A stretch of DNA of 64,000 bases from Bacteroidota bacterium (GTDB lineage: Bacteria > Bacteroidota > Ignavibacteria > Ignavibacteriales > Ignavibacteriaceae), in NCBI GenBank assembly GCA_021815405.1, contig JAKAGV010000014.1, positions 106,698 to 170,697 on the forward strand, given 5' to 3'. The translations under genes and the position numbers were made by a program. Of the stretch, positions 19,338 through 26,300 are shown in pieces. Each line of letters starts with the position of its first letter. Position 1 is the stretch's first letter. The notes under the pieces were generated by a model that worked only from the letters and a program-made list of their open reading frames with translations, ran no database searches and was not told the origin of the DNA.

Positions 19338-19916
19338 TTATTTAAAATGGAATATGTCAACAGTAAAGCCAAAGTTTATGGCTATTAAAGAGTTTAATTT
19401 CCATTGCTCTCTTATAAATCTATTATCAATTGTATAATAATCACTTTCTCCCATCGCCGGATTTGAAATTGGAATATATTTTGAAATCTCGACAAAAATG
19501 TGCTTATCAAGATTAAATCCTACCCCGAATATCAAAAGATAAATTCCTTTTACATAGACAGCCTGCATAGGACCAGTACTTCCGATGTTAGAATGTAAGT
19601 TTAAGCCTAAAGTTATATAGAAAGGATTCTTGATTACATGCGACTTAAGAACCAATGCCAAATCATTTCCTACCATGTAATCCGGAGTGAAGGTTCTTCC
19701 AAATCTTATTTCTTCCGTAAGATCATTTAACAAAGGTATGTTCTCCTCATGCAATCCGGCAGTAATTAGAAAATGGAAATAAGGTGTAGACCTTGGTTCG
19801 CTTAGAGTTGTATTATACCAAGTAGGCTCTGCTCTAAAACCAACTTGAGCTGTTTGAGAATACAAAATACTCGTTATAAAGCAAAGTAGAATTAAAATCT
19901 TTGTCATATTATTCAT
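19338..19916 (-). CDS. Putative outer-membrane protein, unknown family
   Basis: 192 residues with a signal peptide ending SILYSQ. The mature part is beta-rich (PYFHFLITAGLHEENIPLLN, FYITLGLNLHSNIGS, IYLLIFGVGFNLDKHIFVEI) and ends SLIAINFGFTVDIFHFK. It may be a barrel or a lipocalin-like shell. Its ATG directly abuts the stop of the upstream broken lipoprotein gene (TAA then ATG), suggesting translational coupling. Function not recognised. Confidence 0.65.
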   Translation of the reverse strand: MNNMTKILILLCFITSILYSQTAQVGFRAEPTWYNTTLSEPRSTPYFHFLITAGLHEENIPLLNDLTEEIRFGRTFTPDYMVGNDLALVLKSHVIKNPFYITLGLNLHSNIGSTGPMQAVYVKGIYLLIFGVGFNLDKHIFVEISKYIPISNPAMGESDYYTIDNRFIREQWKLNSLIAINFGFTVDIFHFK

Positions 19917-21062
19917 TTAATAATTTATCCATTGTTCGTCATCATAGTATGCTGTATAGACTGTCCAGGTTCCACCATCAGGCCAGCTACAACCTAAACC
20001 GGAACATTGATACACTATTACAAGATGTTTTTCTAATCTTGATAACCAGGCGTTTGCCCAGGCAGCATAACTGTAATTCTGTAGAGTGCTTAAATTACCA
20101 TAATCATAGGCATATAACCAAACATCGCTTATACCTAAGCGGTTTGCAGCGCCAAAGCATGAACTATAATCTGAATAACCTGTACCATCAGCTTGACGTT
20201 CCAAGCTCATCCAATCTGCAGTATTCTTTGAACCGTATCCATTCTTAAAAGTAGTCCAAGAACTAGTAACGTCACCTGTATAATAATCATCCATAATATA
20301 AACCATTGGAATTGAAACAAGATTTTCATATTCGGTATTTGGACTATGCCAACTTGAAACAGTTAATGTAGTAGAAGGATAGTTTTGTAAAAAATTAATA
20401 TATGTAGCAATATCACTGGGAGACCAAGGATTTTGATTTGAACTTTCATAAGGTTCGTCAATATAACATCTAGTGACCGGTTTATTAGGATCATAAAGAT
20501 TACTATATCTAGTTTCATTATAACTTACATTATTTCCATCATTCATGAACATCATATTTGAATACTGAAATCCGTCATTGTATGCAGTATCTCTATCAGT
20601 TGTATTGTAAATAGTGATTTCTCTAAAGCCAAGTGGATATAGTTGAGATGGTGATGTCCATGTTTGCCAAATACCCAAAGTTCTGCCATTTATTGGCTGA
20701 TATTGATTTTCTTGTTCCCAATATGATTCGGTATGTTGATAATAACCTGCATAAGGCATTACACTAGCAGTTTTATTTGAAATTGTATGTGTTGAAAGAT
20801 ATTCATCCAGCAAAGTTATTTTATTTGCGGACAAACCTTTGGGAACAATAAATTGTTTATTGCTTTTTGGTAACGTGATTACTGTATCTTTAGTATGGTC
20901 CATATTAGAAGTTGGTAATGTTGCTAACGACTTATTCATAGACTTTATATTTGTCTATCCTTCAAGAGGCGTATTAACTAGGTCCTCATTACTACAACTC
21001 TGTAGAGCTAATGTAATAAAAATAACCCAAAAGTAAATAATAAAATGTTTCGACCTTTTCAT
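19917..21062 (-). pseudogene. Lipoprotein, possibly a TIM-barrel-like enzyme, interrupted by an in-frame TAG
   Basis: An ATG at 21062 opens a lipoprotein signal peptide (MKRSKHFIIYFWVIFITLAL then QSCSNEDL). After 35 codons it meets TAG (20955-20957), and the same frame runs on for 345 codons to 19917. The downstream part alone would start at an internal ATG at 20939 without any signal peptide. The body contains TRCYIDEPYE, SIPMVYIMDDYYTG and GISDVWLYAYDYG, reminiscent of barrel enzymes with acidic catalytic residues, and two cysteines near the end (YQCSGLGCSWPDGG). Family not recognised. The stop could be a mutation or a sequencing error. If real, export is lost. Confidence 0.7.
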
Positions 21063-21215
21063 GATATCTCCCTGTGGATGATTTAACAAATTTTTATTTG
21101 CATAAAAATTAAGTGTATAAATTTTTTCAGTCAATATTCAAGCATACGTATTTTTTCCTAAGTACTTTTCTTACGATAATGCTTTAGAGAAAACAGATTG
21201 GCTTTCGAAAAAGTT

Positions 21216-21770
21216 TTAAAGGAGTTTTCCTTTTATATTTTGAAAATGAGTATCAACAGTTCTTTTATCAATAAAAAGCATTTTTGCAATTTCTTTATGT
21301 TTTAATCCTTTTTGCGAAAGTTTCAGTATTTCTTTTTCTCTTTGGGTTAAAGTTTTGATGGATTGTGAATTCCCTGCAAGATAGCTTTTAATATATCTGC
21401 AAAAATATATTTCGCCATTTAAGACTTTTTCTACTGCCTCTTTAATTATGGTAATTTCTGCTCGCTGGCTTACAATTCCTTTTATATTGCCGAATGAGAA
21501 CAACTCTATATAATCTTTATCTACAGAAGAGGTATAAAGAATCTTAGGAGTGTTAGGTTGAGTATTTAAATCTTCCTTAATTATTGAATATTCTTTTAAC
21601 GTCACTGAATTATCGTTAAAAACTATAACATCATATTTCTTATTTCGCTTGTTATAATTCTCGTAAAAATCCGAATCAGCAAGAAAGAATGGATCGGCAT
21701 TTAACATACTAATAACAGCAGCCAGAAAAGCAGGCTTTACCGAAAGAAAGAGTACCCGTATTTTTTTCAT
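21216..21770 (-). CDS. LuxR/NarL-type regulator with a degenerate receiver domain
   Basis: 184 residues. The C-terminal helix-turn-helix (~118-184) reads LTQREKEILKLSQKGLKHKE then IAKMLFIDKRTVDTHFQNIK, a clear GerE/LuxR domain, though it ends early, without the usual final helix. The N-terminal ~115 residues fold like a receiver but lack the acidic pair (VKPAF instead of DDH) and carry Asn at the phospho-acceptor position (KYDVIVFND), so it is unlikely to be phosphorylated. It shares its promoter, leader and first codons with the lipoprotein genes upstream. It may regulate the surrounding envelope genes. Confidence 0.85.
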   Translation of the reverse strand: MKKIRVLFLSVKPAFLAAVISMLNADPFFLADSDFYENYNKRNKKYDVIVFNDNSVTLKEYSIIKEDLNTQPNTPKILYTSSVDKDYIELFSFGNIKGIVSQRAEITIIKEAVEKVLNGEIYFCRYIKSYLAGNSQSIKTLTQREKEILKLSQKGLKHKEIAKMLFIDKRTVDTHFQNIKGKLL

Positions 21771-21860
21771 TTAATAACCCCATAAAATCATAGCTCAACA
21801 TAGAGAAGCGGAGGTAAAAAGTCAATTTAAATTTGATTGATGTAATAAAATTATTCCTTG
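21771..21860 (-). repeat. Duplicated ~90-bp leader/promoter block, copy A
   Basis: The block from the start codon outward is nearly identical to 23256-23345, with only scattered changes over about 88 nt. Beyond it both copies enter GC-richer palindromic sequence (GCGTTCT ... CACGCAGA). Shorter relatives of the proximal 11 nt (TTAATAACCCC on the + strand) precede the genes ending at 22500 and 30990. Confidence 0.75.
21797..21825 (-). promoter_or_regulatory. Promoter TTGACT-N17-TATGTT of the LuxR-type gene
   Basis: On the minus strand TTGACT (21820-21825) and TATGTT (21797-21802) are exactly 17 nt apart, 27 nt before the ATG. The same arrangement occurs at 22527-22555 and 23282-23310. The leader ends GGGGTTATTAA-ATG, giving a GGGG ribosome-binding site. 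Confidence 0.7.
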
Positions 21861-21981
21861 CGTTCTCAGCGTTTTCTTTGCGTGCTTTGCATGAAATAGT
21901 CCACGCAGAGACCGCGAAGTTCTCGCAAAGCTAGCTAAGAGGAGATTAAATACAATTAAATAATATTTTATATTCATTCAA

Positions 21982-22500
21982 TTATGGATTGAATTCGTAT
22001 ATATAATTATAACCTATTAAATATCCAGCCACACTCCCGATTAAAGTACCTATTACAGTAGAACCCCAACCAATATAAAAAGCCTGATTGTCATTTAAGT
22101 TATTAACACCAATTGAAGAATTAAGAATATAGCCTGCTGCAAAGCCAAGCAGTGTCCCCGTAATTAACATCGATGGTATTCCAAGCCAATGGTTTTTATA
22201 ATTAATCTCTTTGACTTTATTCAACGGCATAAAATCATCTGTAATATTGCTTTCAGAAAGAGGGAAGAATAAAGTATCATTTTTTATTTCTGCACCGTTA
22301 TTACAAATAATAGTGCTGTCGCTTTTCAAAGTAACTTTTAGATTTTTCCCTCTGGCAAAATTGTTAAAGTCAGAATAAAAATTTTCTTTGGAAGAGAAAT
22401 CGCTTATTCGGTACGTTGAAGAGCAGCCTGAACTGATAAATGAAGATACCGATGCTAACGCAATCAGTATTGAAGAAGAAAGCACCCTGATGTTGTTCAT
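21982..22500 (-). CDS. Glycine-zipper lipoprotein (TYRISDF family), intact copy
   Basis: 172 residues. Signal peptide MNNIRVLSSSILIALASVSS with lipobox SSGCSST. The family motif TYRISDFSSKENFYSDFNNF follows, then KNLKVTLKSDSTI. The C-terminal ~60 residues form two glycine-rich hydrophobic segments (MLITGTLLGFAAGYIL; VIGTLIGSVAGYLIGYNY) that probably pair as a membrane hairpin. It lacks a ~50-residue middle segment present in the 22575 paralogue. It is the only one of the four family members without a visible lesion. Function unknown; envelope-anchored. Confidence 0.7.
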   Translation of the reverse strand: MNNIRVLSSSILIALASVSSFISSGCSSTYRISDFSSKENFYSDFNNFARGKNLKVTLKSDSTIICNNGAEIKNDTLFFPLSESNITDDFMPLNKVKEINYKNHWLGIPSMLITGTLLGFAAGYILNSSIGVNNLNDNQAFYIGWGSTVIGTLIGSVAGYLIGYNYIYEFNP

Positions 22501-22526
22501 TTAATAACCCCGTAAATACGTTGCTT

Positions 22527-22555
22527 AACTTAGATAATTGCAAAGGAAAAGTCAA
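22527..22555 (-). promoter_or_regulatory. Promoter TTGACT-N17-TAAGTT of the intact lipoprotein gene
   Basis: Minus-strand TTGACT (22550-22555) and TAAGTT (22527-22532) are 17 nt apart, 27 nt before the ATG at 22500. The spacer differs from the two sister promoters while the boxes are kept, which argues that the boxes are functional. Confidence 0.7.
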
Positions 22556-22574
22556 TTATAGTGTGAATATGAGA

Positions 22575-23255
22575 TTAAAAATAGTAATGATAATTGTATC
22601 CAATTAACCATCCTATTATGCCCCCGATAAGAGTACCTAAAGGTACACCAATAAACATAGCAGCTCCGCTTGCAAAAATTCCAGTATCACCACTGTTTCC
22701 ACTTTCACCTAGACCTGCAACAACAAAACTTGAAAGGAAACCTACCAGTATACCCGGTAGAATACCAGGCCAGTTTTTCTTATAAGTCACTGATCTTACA
22801 TATGTAATATCTATTGGAATGGATAAAATTTTATTAACTTTTGTTTCAAATTGTAATGACGTATCTGCTAAGAACCTTACACTTTTTTCATCTAATTCTT
22901 TTCCATTCTTAAGATATAATTTTATTGAGTGATTGTTATTCTCATTGTAAAAATCCACAATACTTTCTATCTCATTTCGCTTTAGAGTTACTAATTCCTT
23001 TTTCTCCAATATACAAGGAACATAAAGACTATCATTTTTAATTTTTGTTCCTTGTAAAGCGGTGAATGAACTGTCATTTCTTAAAGTAACTTTTAGATTT
23101 TTTCCTCTTGCAAAATTGTTAAAGTCAGAATAAAAATTTGCTTTGGATGAAAAATCACTTATGTGGTACGTTGAAGAGCAGCCTGAATTGATAAATGAAA
23201 ATACCGATACTAACGCAATCAGTATTGAAGAAAAGAGCACCCTGATGTTGTTCAG
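22575..23255 (-). CDS. Glycine-zipper lipoprotein (TYHISDF family) with start codon changed to CTG
   Basis: Compared with its paralogues the expected ATG of MNNIRVL is CTG (23253-23255); GTG at 23240 is the first canonical start. With CTG the protein is 226 residues: NNIRVLFSSILIALVSVFSF, lipobox NSGCSST, motif TYHISDFSSKANFYSDFNNF, a middle beta-rich part (IKLYLKNGKELDEKSVRFLA) and a glycine-rich C-terminal hairpin (GILPGILVGFLSSFVVAGLG; GVPLGTLIGGIIGWLIGYNY). The promoter and leader are conserved. Translation may be reduced rather than lost. Function unknown. Confidence 0.68.
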   Translation of the reverse strand: MNNIRVLFSSILIALVSVFSFINSGCSSTYHISDFSSKANFYSDFNNFARGKNLKVTLRNDSSFTALQGTKIKNDSLYVPCILEKKELVTLKRNEIESIVDFYNENNNHSIKLYLKNGKELDEKSVRFLADTSLQFETKVNKILSIPIDITYVRSVTYKKNWPGILPGILVGFLSSFVVAGLGESGNSGDTGIFASGAAMFIGVPLGTLIGGIIGWLIGYNYHYYF

Positions 23256-23281
23256 TTAATAACCCCGTAAAATCATGGCTC

Positions 23282-23310
23282 AACTTAGAGAAGCAGAGAT
23301 AAAAAGTCAA
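23282..23310 (-). promoter_or_regulatory. Promoter TTGACT-N17-TAAGTT of the CTG-start lipoprotein gene
   Basis: Minus-strand TTGACT (23305-23310) and TAAGTT (23282-23287), 17-nt spacer, 27 nt before the CTG. Part of the duplicated leader block shared with 21771-21860. Confidence 0.7.
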
Positions 23311-23438
23311 TTTAAATTTGATTGATGTAATAAAATTATTCCTGCGTTCTTTACGAAAAATAGTTCACGCAGAAAATGCAAGATTCTCACTAAGCTCGTT
23401 GATGAAAAAACCTATTCTTAGAAAATAGTCATTCGGTT

Positions 23439-23655
23439 ACGGTAACGTTGCCCGTATGGTCAACCGGTAACGTTGTTCGGCTTTTTCGACGTTAATCGAA
23501 AGACGTATTACGATACGGGCTTCGTAACCGAAAAACGTTTGACGGTAAACGGTAACGATGCCCGTATCGTCAACCGGTAACGTTGTTCGGTCTTTCCCAC
23601 GTTAAGCAAAAGATGTTTTACGATACGGACTTCGTAACCGAAAAACGTTTGACGA
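23439..23655. repeat. Two tandem copies of a 110-bp palindromic repeat (left of the four-helix-bundle gene)
   Basis: Units start at 23439 and 23549 (period 110). Each is an imperfect palindrome: the left arm begins CGGTAACGATGCCCGTATCG and the right arm (ACGATACGGGCTTCGTAACC...) is its reverse complement at about 19 of 21 positions, around a ~48-nt loop with a second small dyad (GACGTTAATCGAAAGACGT). It is GC-richer than its surroundings. No coding frame. Confidence 0.8.
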
Positions 23656-23663
23656 TACAATTA

Positions 23664-24056
23664 TTACTTCGTGTTCTTAAACTCGTTCCAACGTTTATTC
23701 AAGTTATACAGTTGTCTTCCTGTCTTATCATAAATGTCAAGAAGATTATCGATTTCTTTTCCAGTAATATTGTAAAGGTCCCGACACTGTTCTAATCCAA
23801 CTATTGTTTCATTACACTCTCCCATAGCATCATCAAGGTATTTCTGAAATCCAGCTTTCTGATGTCGTTTGGCATAACCTTCAGCTATTAAACGCGGAAT
23901 AGCCTTTGTTGAACGTCTTAATTGATCTTTAAGATTATATTTTTCGCAATCGGGAATTACAGGCAGAATCTCCTTATAAACAATTAACATATTCTTATAG
24001 GAGTTTTGATACACTTCCAAATCTCGAAAACTTTTAATAGGGCTTTTATTTTCCAT
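23664..24056 (-). CDS. Four-helix-bundle protein (23S rRNA intervening-sequence protein / S23 type)
   Basis: 130 residues. SFRDLEVYQNSYKNMLIVYK at the N-terminus, LKDQLRRSTKAIPRLIAEGY in the second helix and KYLDDAMGECNETIVGLEQC in the third are hallmarks of the S23/IVP four-helix-bundle family, whose fold is shared with Avd of diversity-generating retroelements. No reverse transcriptase or variable repeat was found nearby, so a DGR role is not supported. The gene is tightly bracketed by palindromic repeats, with 8 nt on one side and about 30 nt on the other. Confidence 0.9.
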   Translation of the reverse strand: MENKSPIKSFRDLEVYQNSYKNMLIVYKEILPVIPDCEKYNLKDQLRRSTKAIPRLIAEGYAKRHQKAGFQKYLDDAMGECNETIVGLEQCRDLYNITGKEIDNLLDIYDKTGRQLYNLNKRWNEFKNTK

Positions 24057-24081
24057 GCTTTTACTTTTTATTTATTCGTTT

Positions 24082-24294
24082 ATGAAAACGTTGACCGTCT
24101 CTATAACCGGTAACGTCGTTCAGCTTTTTCGACGTTAATCGAAAGACGTATTACGATACGGGCTTCGTAGCCTAAAAACATTTGACGGTAAACGGTAACG
24201 ATGCTCGTTTCGTCAACCGGTAATGTTGTTCGGCTTTTTCCAAGTTAAGCGAAAGACGCTTTACGATACGGGCTTCGACGCCGATAAACGCTAA
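24082..24294. repeat. Two further 110-bp palindromic repeat units (right of the four-helix-bundle gene)
   Basis: Unit 3 begins near 24082 (its first ~20 nt diverged) and unit 4 at 24192, again period 110. Cores TTTTTCGACGTTAATCGAAA and ACGATACGGGCTTCGTA are shared with the left pair. Unit 4's end runs into the stop codon of the 236-residue gene, whose last codons use the repeat's TTTGACGG tail. Confidence 0.75.
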
Positions 24295-25005
24295 TCAATT
24301 TGACGGTGTATCCGGCGGCGGTGTCGGCGGCGGTGTTGCGCCTCCATCTGTAGAAAGCGTGAAGAGCTTTCTGGTTACAGGGTCATCTGAAAAGATTGTC
24401 TTGCCGTCTCTGCAAATATCCGAAATCATATCCCACGGTTTGTTAAGAATATTTATCCTATCTGCCGTAGATACGTTTCTTGTTTTTTTCTTGGATTCCT
24501 GATCAACATCCAGCGAGCTTAAACGATCTGCAAGCGTATTAATTTCCTCAATCTGTTCCATAGTATATTTTTTTTCGATCAACTCAACAGAATATTTTTT
24601 AGCCTTTGCATAAAGATTTTTCATAAAGCGTGCAAGCCCCGGCTGGTTATTCCTAACTTTATCAAATTCATTTTCACCAAACTCATTTCGGATAGCAATA
24701 TTGTTGCCGAATGCCTTCATAACAAAGTGCATAGTTAAACGGAAACACTCCTTACTCAGCTCCATGGTTTGGTTTAATGATTCGGTAACTCCGGCTTGGA
24801 CAGAACGCACGCTCGAATCCGGCTCTACTTCTTCGGCGGCTTTAATTGCCAGTTGTACGTTATCGGCATACGGGTCGGCATAGTCCGGGTCAAATGCTAT
24901 AAACTTGTCCTTGCGGTCATTAAAATAACCCAGCTTAGTTTTACAGAGGGTTATTGCCTCGCCGTCGGAACATTGATAATGCCTTCTGAGCTCTCCATCT
25001 TGCAT
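24295..25005 (-). CDS. Hypothetical 236-residue helical protein with a proline-rich tail
   Basis: Not recognised. No signal peptide. The N-terminus MQDGELRRHYQCSDGEAITL is followed by predominantly helical sequence rich in Lys/Glu (FRLTMHFVMKAFGNN, LARFMKNLYAKAKKYSVELI). The C-terminus is low-complexity GGATPPPTPPPDTPSN. It lies between the palindromic repeats (3' side) and MITE copy 2 (5' side), and a 21-bp tandem array lies further upstream. Codon use looks like neighbours. The setting suggests an accessory or repeat-associated gene, but nothing indicates its activity. Confidence 0.6.
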   Translation of the reverse strand: MQDGELRRHYQCSDGEAITLCKTKLGYFNDRKDKFIAFDPDYADPYADNVQLAIKAAEEVEPDSSVRSVQAGVTESLNQTMELSKECFRLTMHFVMKAFGNNIAIRNEFGENEFDKVRNNQPGLARFMKNLYAKAKKYSVELIEKKYTMEQIEEINTLADRLSSLDVDQESKKKTRNVSTADRINILNKPWDMISDICRDGKTIFSDDPVTRKLFTLSTDGGATPPPTPPPDTPSN

Positions 25006-25033
25006 TTTATTTATCTCCTATTTTTAGTTAATA

Positions 25034-25156
25034 ACTGAAGTTACGCAATTGTCATGCTGAACTTGTTTCAGCATCTAAAAACAGCTAAAAATAAAGATTC
25101 CGAAACAAGTTAGGAATGACAAATGGATCATTTTATTCATTTTGCGTAACTTCAGT
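25034..25156 (-). mobile_element. MITE-like element, copy 2 (123 bp), inverted relative to copy 1
   Basis: Ends ACTGAAGTTACGCA / TGCGTAACTTCAGT, with TAATA duplicated at 25029-25033 and 25157-25161. The interior is the reverse complement of copy 1 with few changes, including a lost base in the first hairpin (AAGTTAGGAATGAC). It lies 28 nt upstream of the start of the 236-residue gene, so it may sit within that gene's promoter. Confidence 0.85.
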
Positions 25157-25245
25157 TAATAATAAAGTTATTTTAGTTGTGATCAATAATCACAAAATCT
25201 CTAATTACCGGTTTACAGTTGATACATTGTTACATTAAGTTGATG

Positions 25246-25477
25246 TTTTCCAGCCTCCAGTTAATATTTTCCGGTCTCCAGTTGATGCTTTTCCGTCTTC
25301 AGTTGATATTTTCCGGGCTCCAGTAGATACTTTCCGGGCTCCAGTTAATGTTTTCCGGGCTTCAGTTGATGCTTTCCGGACTCCAGTTGATATTTTCCGG
25401 ACTCCAGTTGATGCTTGCCGATCTCCAGTTAATATCTGCCGGCTTCCAGTTAATATCTTCCGGGTTTTAGCTGAATA
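25246..25477. repeat. Eleven-unit 21-bp tandem array
   Basis: Units of exactly 21 bp, consensus near TTTTCCGGRCTCCAGTTGAT+R, start at 25246, 25267 ... 25456; the last has one extra base. No indel breaks the phase over ten units. On the minus strand the units would encode heptads such as LESGKYQ, but TAA stops occur in several units (CAA to TAA), so it is not a current gene. Period 21 is two DNA helical turns. Confidence 0.85.
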
Positions 25478-25842
25478 TTTACGAAATGAAAAGTATCTGC
25501 TGAAATCAATTATAGATATAAAGATTCTTATTAAATAATTAAATGAAGAGAGTAAAGGATTAACTAAACAAGAAAGGCAGTCCGCCGGAACAAAACCGGC
25601 AGTAGAATCAGACTGAATTAAAACCGCAGAGCTCCGAAAATTTTCTATTTAAGTAATTTTCAATTTAGAGTGCAACTGAAATTGGGAATCTTAATACTTA
25701 AATTCCCCGGCAAATAAATTAAATATCAGAACTAATAAAAAACAATGGTTAATCTGGTTAACAAATTAAATAATATGGTTACAATTGTCAACATTTTGTT
25801 ACAAATTATTATAAAAATAAATGTCAGTTTAATAGGATTTTC
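25478..25842. other. Intergenic AT-rich stretch between the 21-bp array and the dyad cluster
   Basis: No convincing gene. A small hairpin GCCGG-AACAAAA-CCGGC lies near 25580-25600, and GGTTA/GTTAAC-like words recur at 25745-25800. Nothing else was identified. Confidence 0.4.
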
Positions 25843-25979
25843 ACAGTTGCGCAATTGTTCGACAGTTGCACTGTTGAACATCAATCTGTTAAGATTTGCA
25901 CTCTGAAAACGATATGAATACTATTAAAATTGCAGTATAACTGCATTCAGAATTGAGTCTGACAGTGCAACTGTCAGAC
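25843..25979. promoter_or_regulatory. Cluster of four dyads, three with a CAGT-N3-ACTG core
   Basis: Dyads: ACAGTTGC/GCAATTGT (25843-25858, one mismatch); TGTTCGACAGT-TGC-ACTGTTGAACA (25856-25880, one mismatch); TGCAGT-ATA-ACTGCA (25931-25945); GTCTGACAGT-GCA-ACTGTCAGAC (25957-25979, perfect). Three share CAGT-NNN-ACTG, and the centres of the second and fourth are 100 nt apart. This could be an operator array for a dimeric regulator, or a structured RNA/recombination region. No gene start lies close on either strand. Confidence 0.5.
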
Positions 25980-26031
25980 AACATTAGGAGTTCAATGAAT
26001 AATTGAAAGCGAAATGTACAATAAATCTTTT

Positions 26032-26262
26032 TTAAAATTTATATCCCAATCCTAATTCCCCCCGAGGAATAATTTTCTGGGATAAGTAAATAGATCAAAT
26101 GCAGCACTAAGTAAAAGACTGCCGTCTTTAGGGCTGTAGCGGTAGCCCAAAGCGAACGTTGGAACAATAGTTACATAGGTTATATTATCCGGTGTATCTG
26201 AAAATGTAAGATTGGAAGTTGCTATTAAAATGCCGCCTCCAAAAATATAAGGAAGTTTTTAT
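26032..26262 (-). pseudogene. 3' remnant of an outer-membrane beta-barrel gene (paralogue of 29200-29691)
   Basis: Minus-strand reading gives LPYIFGGGILIATSNLTFSD, then VPTFALGYRYSPKDGSLLLS and AAFDLFTYPRK, clearly matching residues ~85-155 of the 163-residue gene at 29200-29691. After LFTYP a one-base frameshift is needed to reach the conserved ending LGLGYKF. The N-terminal half is missing, and the break lies next to a hairpin (26265-26288) and the end of the hybrid kinase gene. It is a truncated, frameshifted duplicate. Confidence 0.8.
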
Positions 26263-26264
26263 TT

Positions 26265-26288
26265 AGATTCTTGTAGAATCTTTTTTTT
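26265..26288 (+). terminator. Hairpin plus T-run on the + strand
   Basis: AGATTCT-TGT-AGAATCT followed by eight T residues. It looks like a rho-independent terminator in the + direction although no + strand gene lies upstream; on the minus strand it follows the kinase gene but is trailed by an A-rich stretch. It could stop antisense transcription or be an insertion scar. Confidence 0.45.
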
Positions 26289-26300
26289 GACCGACTTTAT

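Noticed and set aside
17600..20957. Alternative genetic code or stop-codon readthrough (TGA or TAG recoded).
   Set aside because: Many intact genes here end in TGA (e.g. 15088, 4-nt ATGA/GTGA overlaps) and different stops are involved (TGA, TAG, TAA), so mutation or sequencing error is simpler.
23664..24056. Diversity-generating retroelement accessory (Avd) interpretation of the four-helix-bundle gene.
   Set aside because: No reverse transcriptase, template/variable repeat pair or C-type-lectin target is present in the window; the repeats are palindromic rather than TR/VR-like.
24692..25038. Plus-strand ORFs overlapping the 236-residue gene.
   Set aside because: They are shadows with no family features; the minus-strand frame has better composition and a plausible start.
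25246..25477. CRISPR array.
   Set aside because: The 21-bp units are directly adjacent with no spacers, and no cas gene is present.
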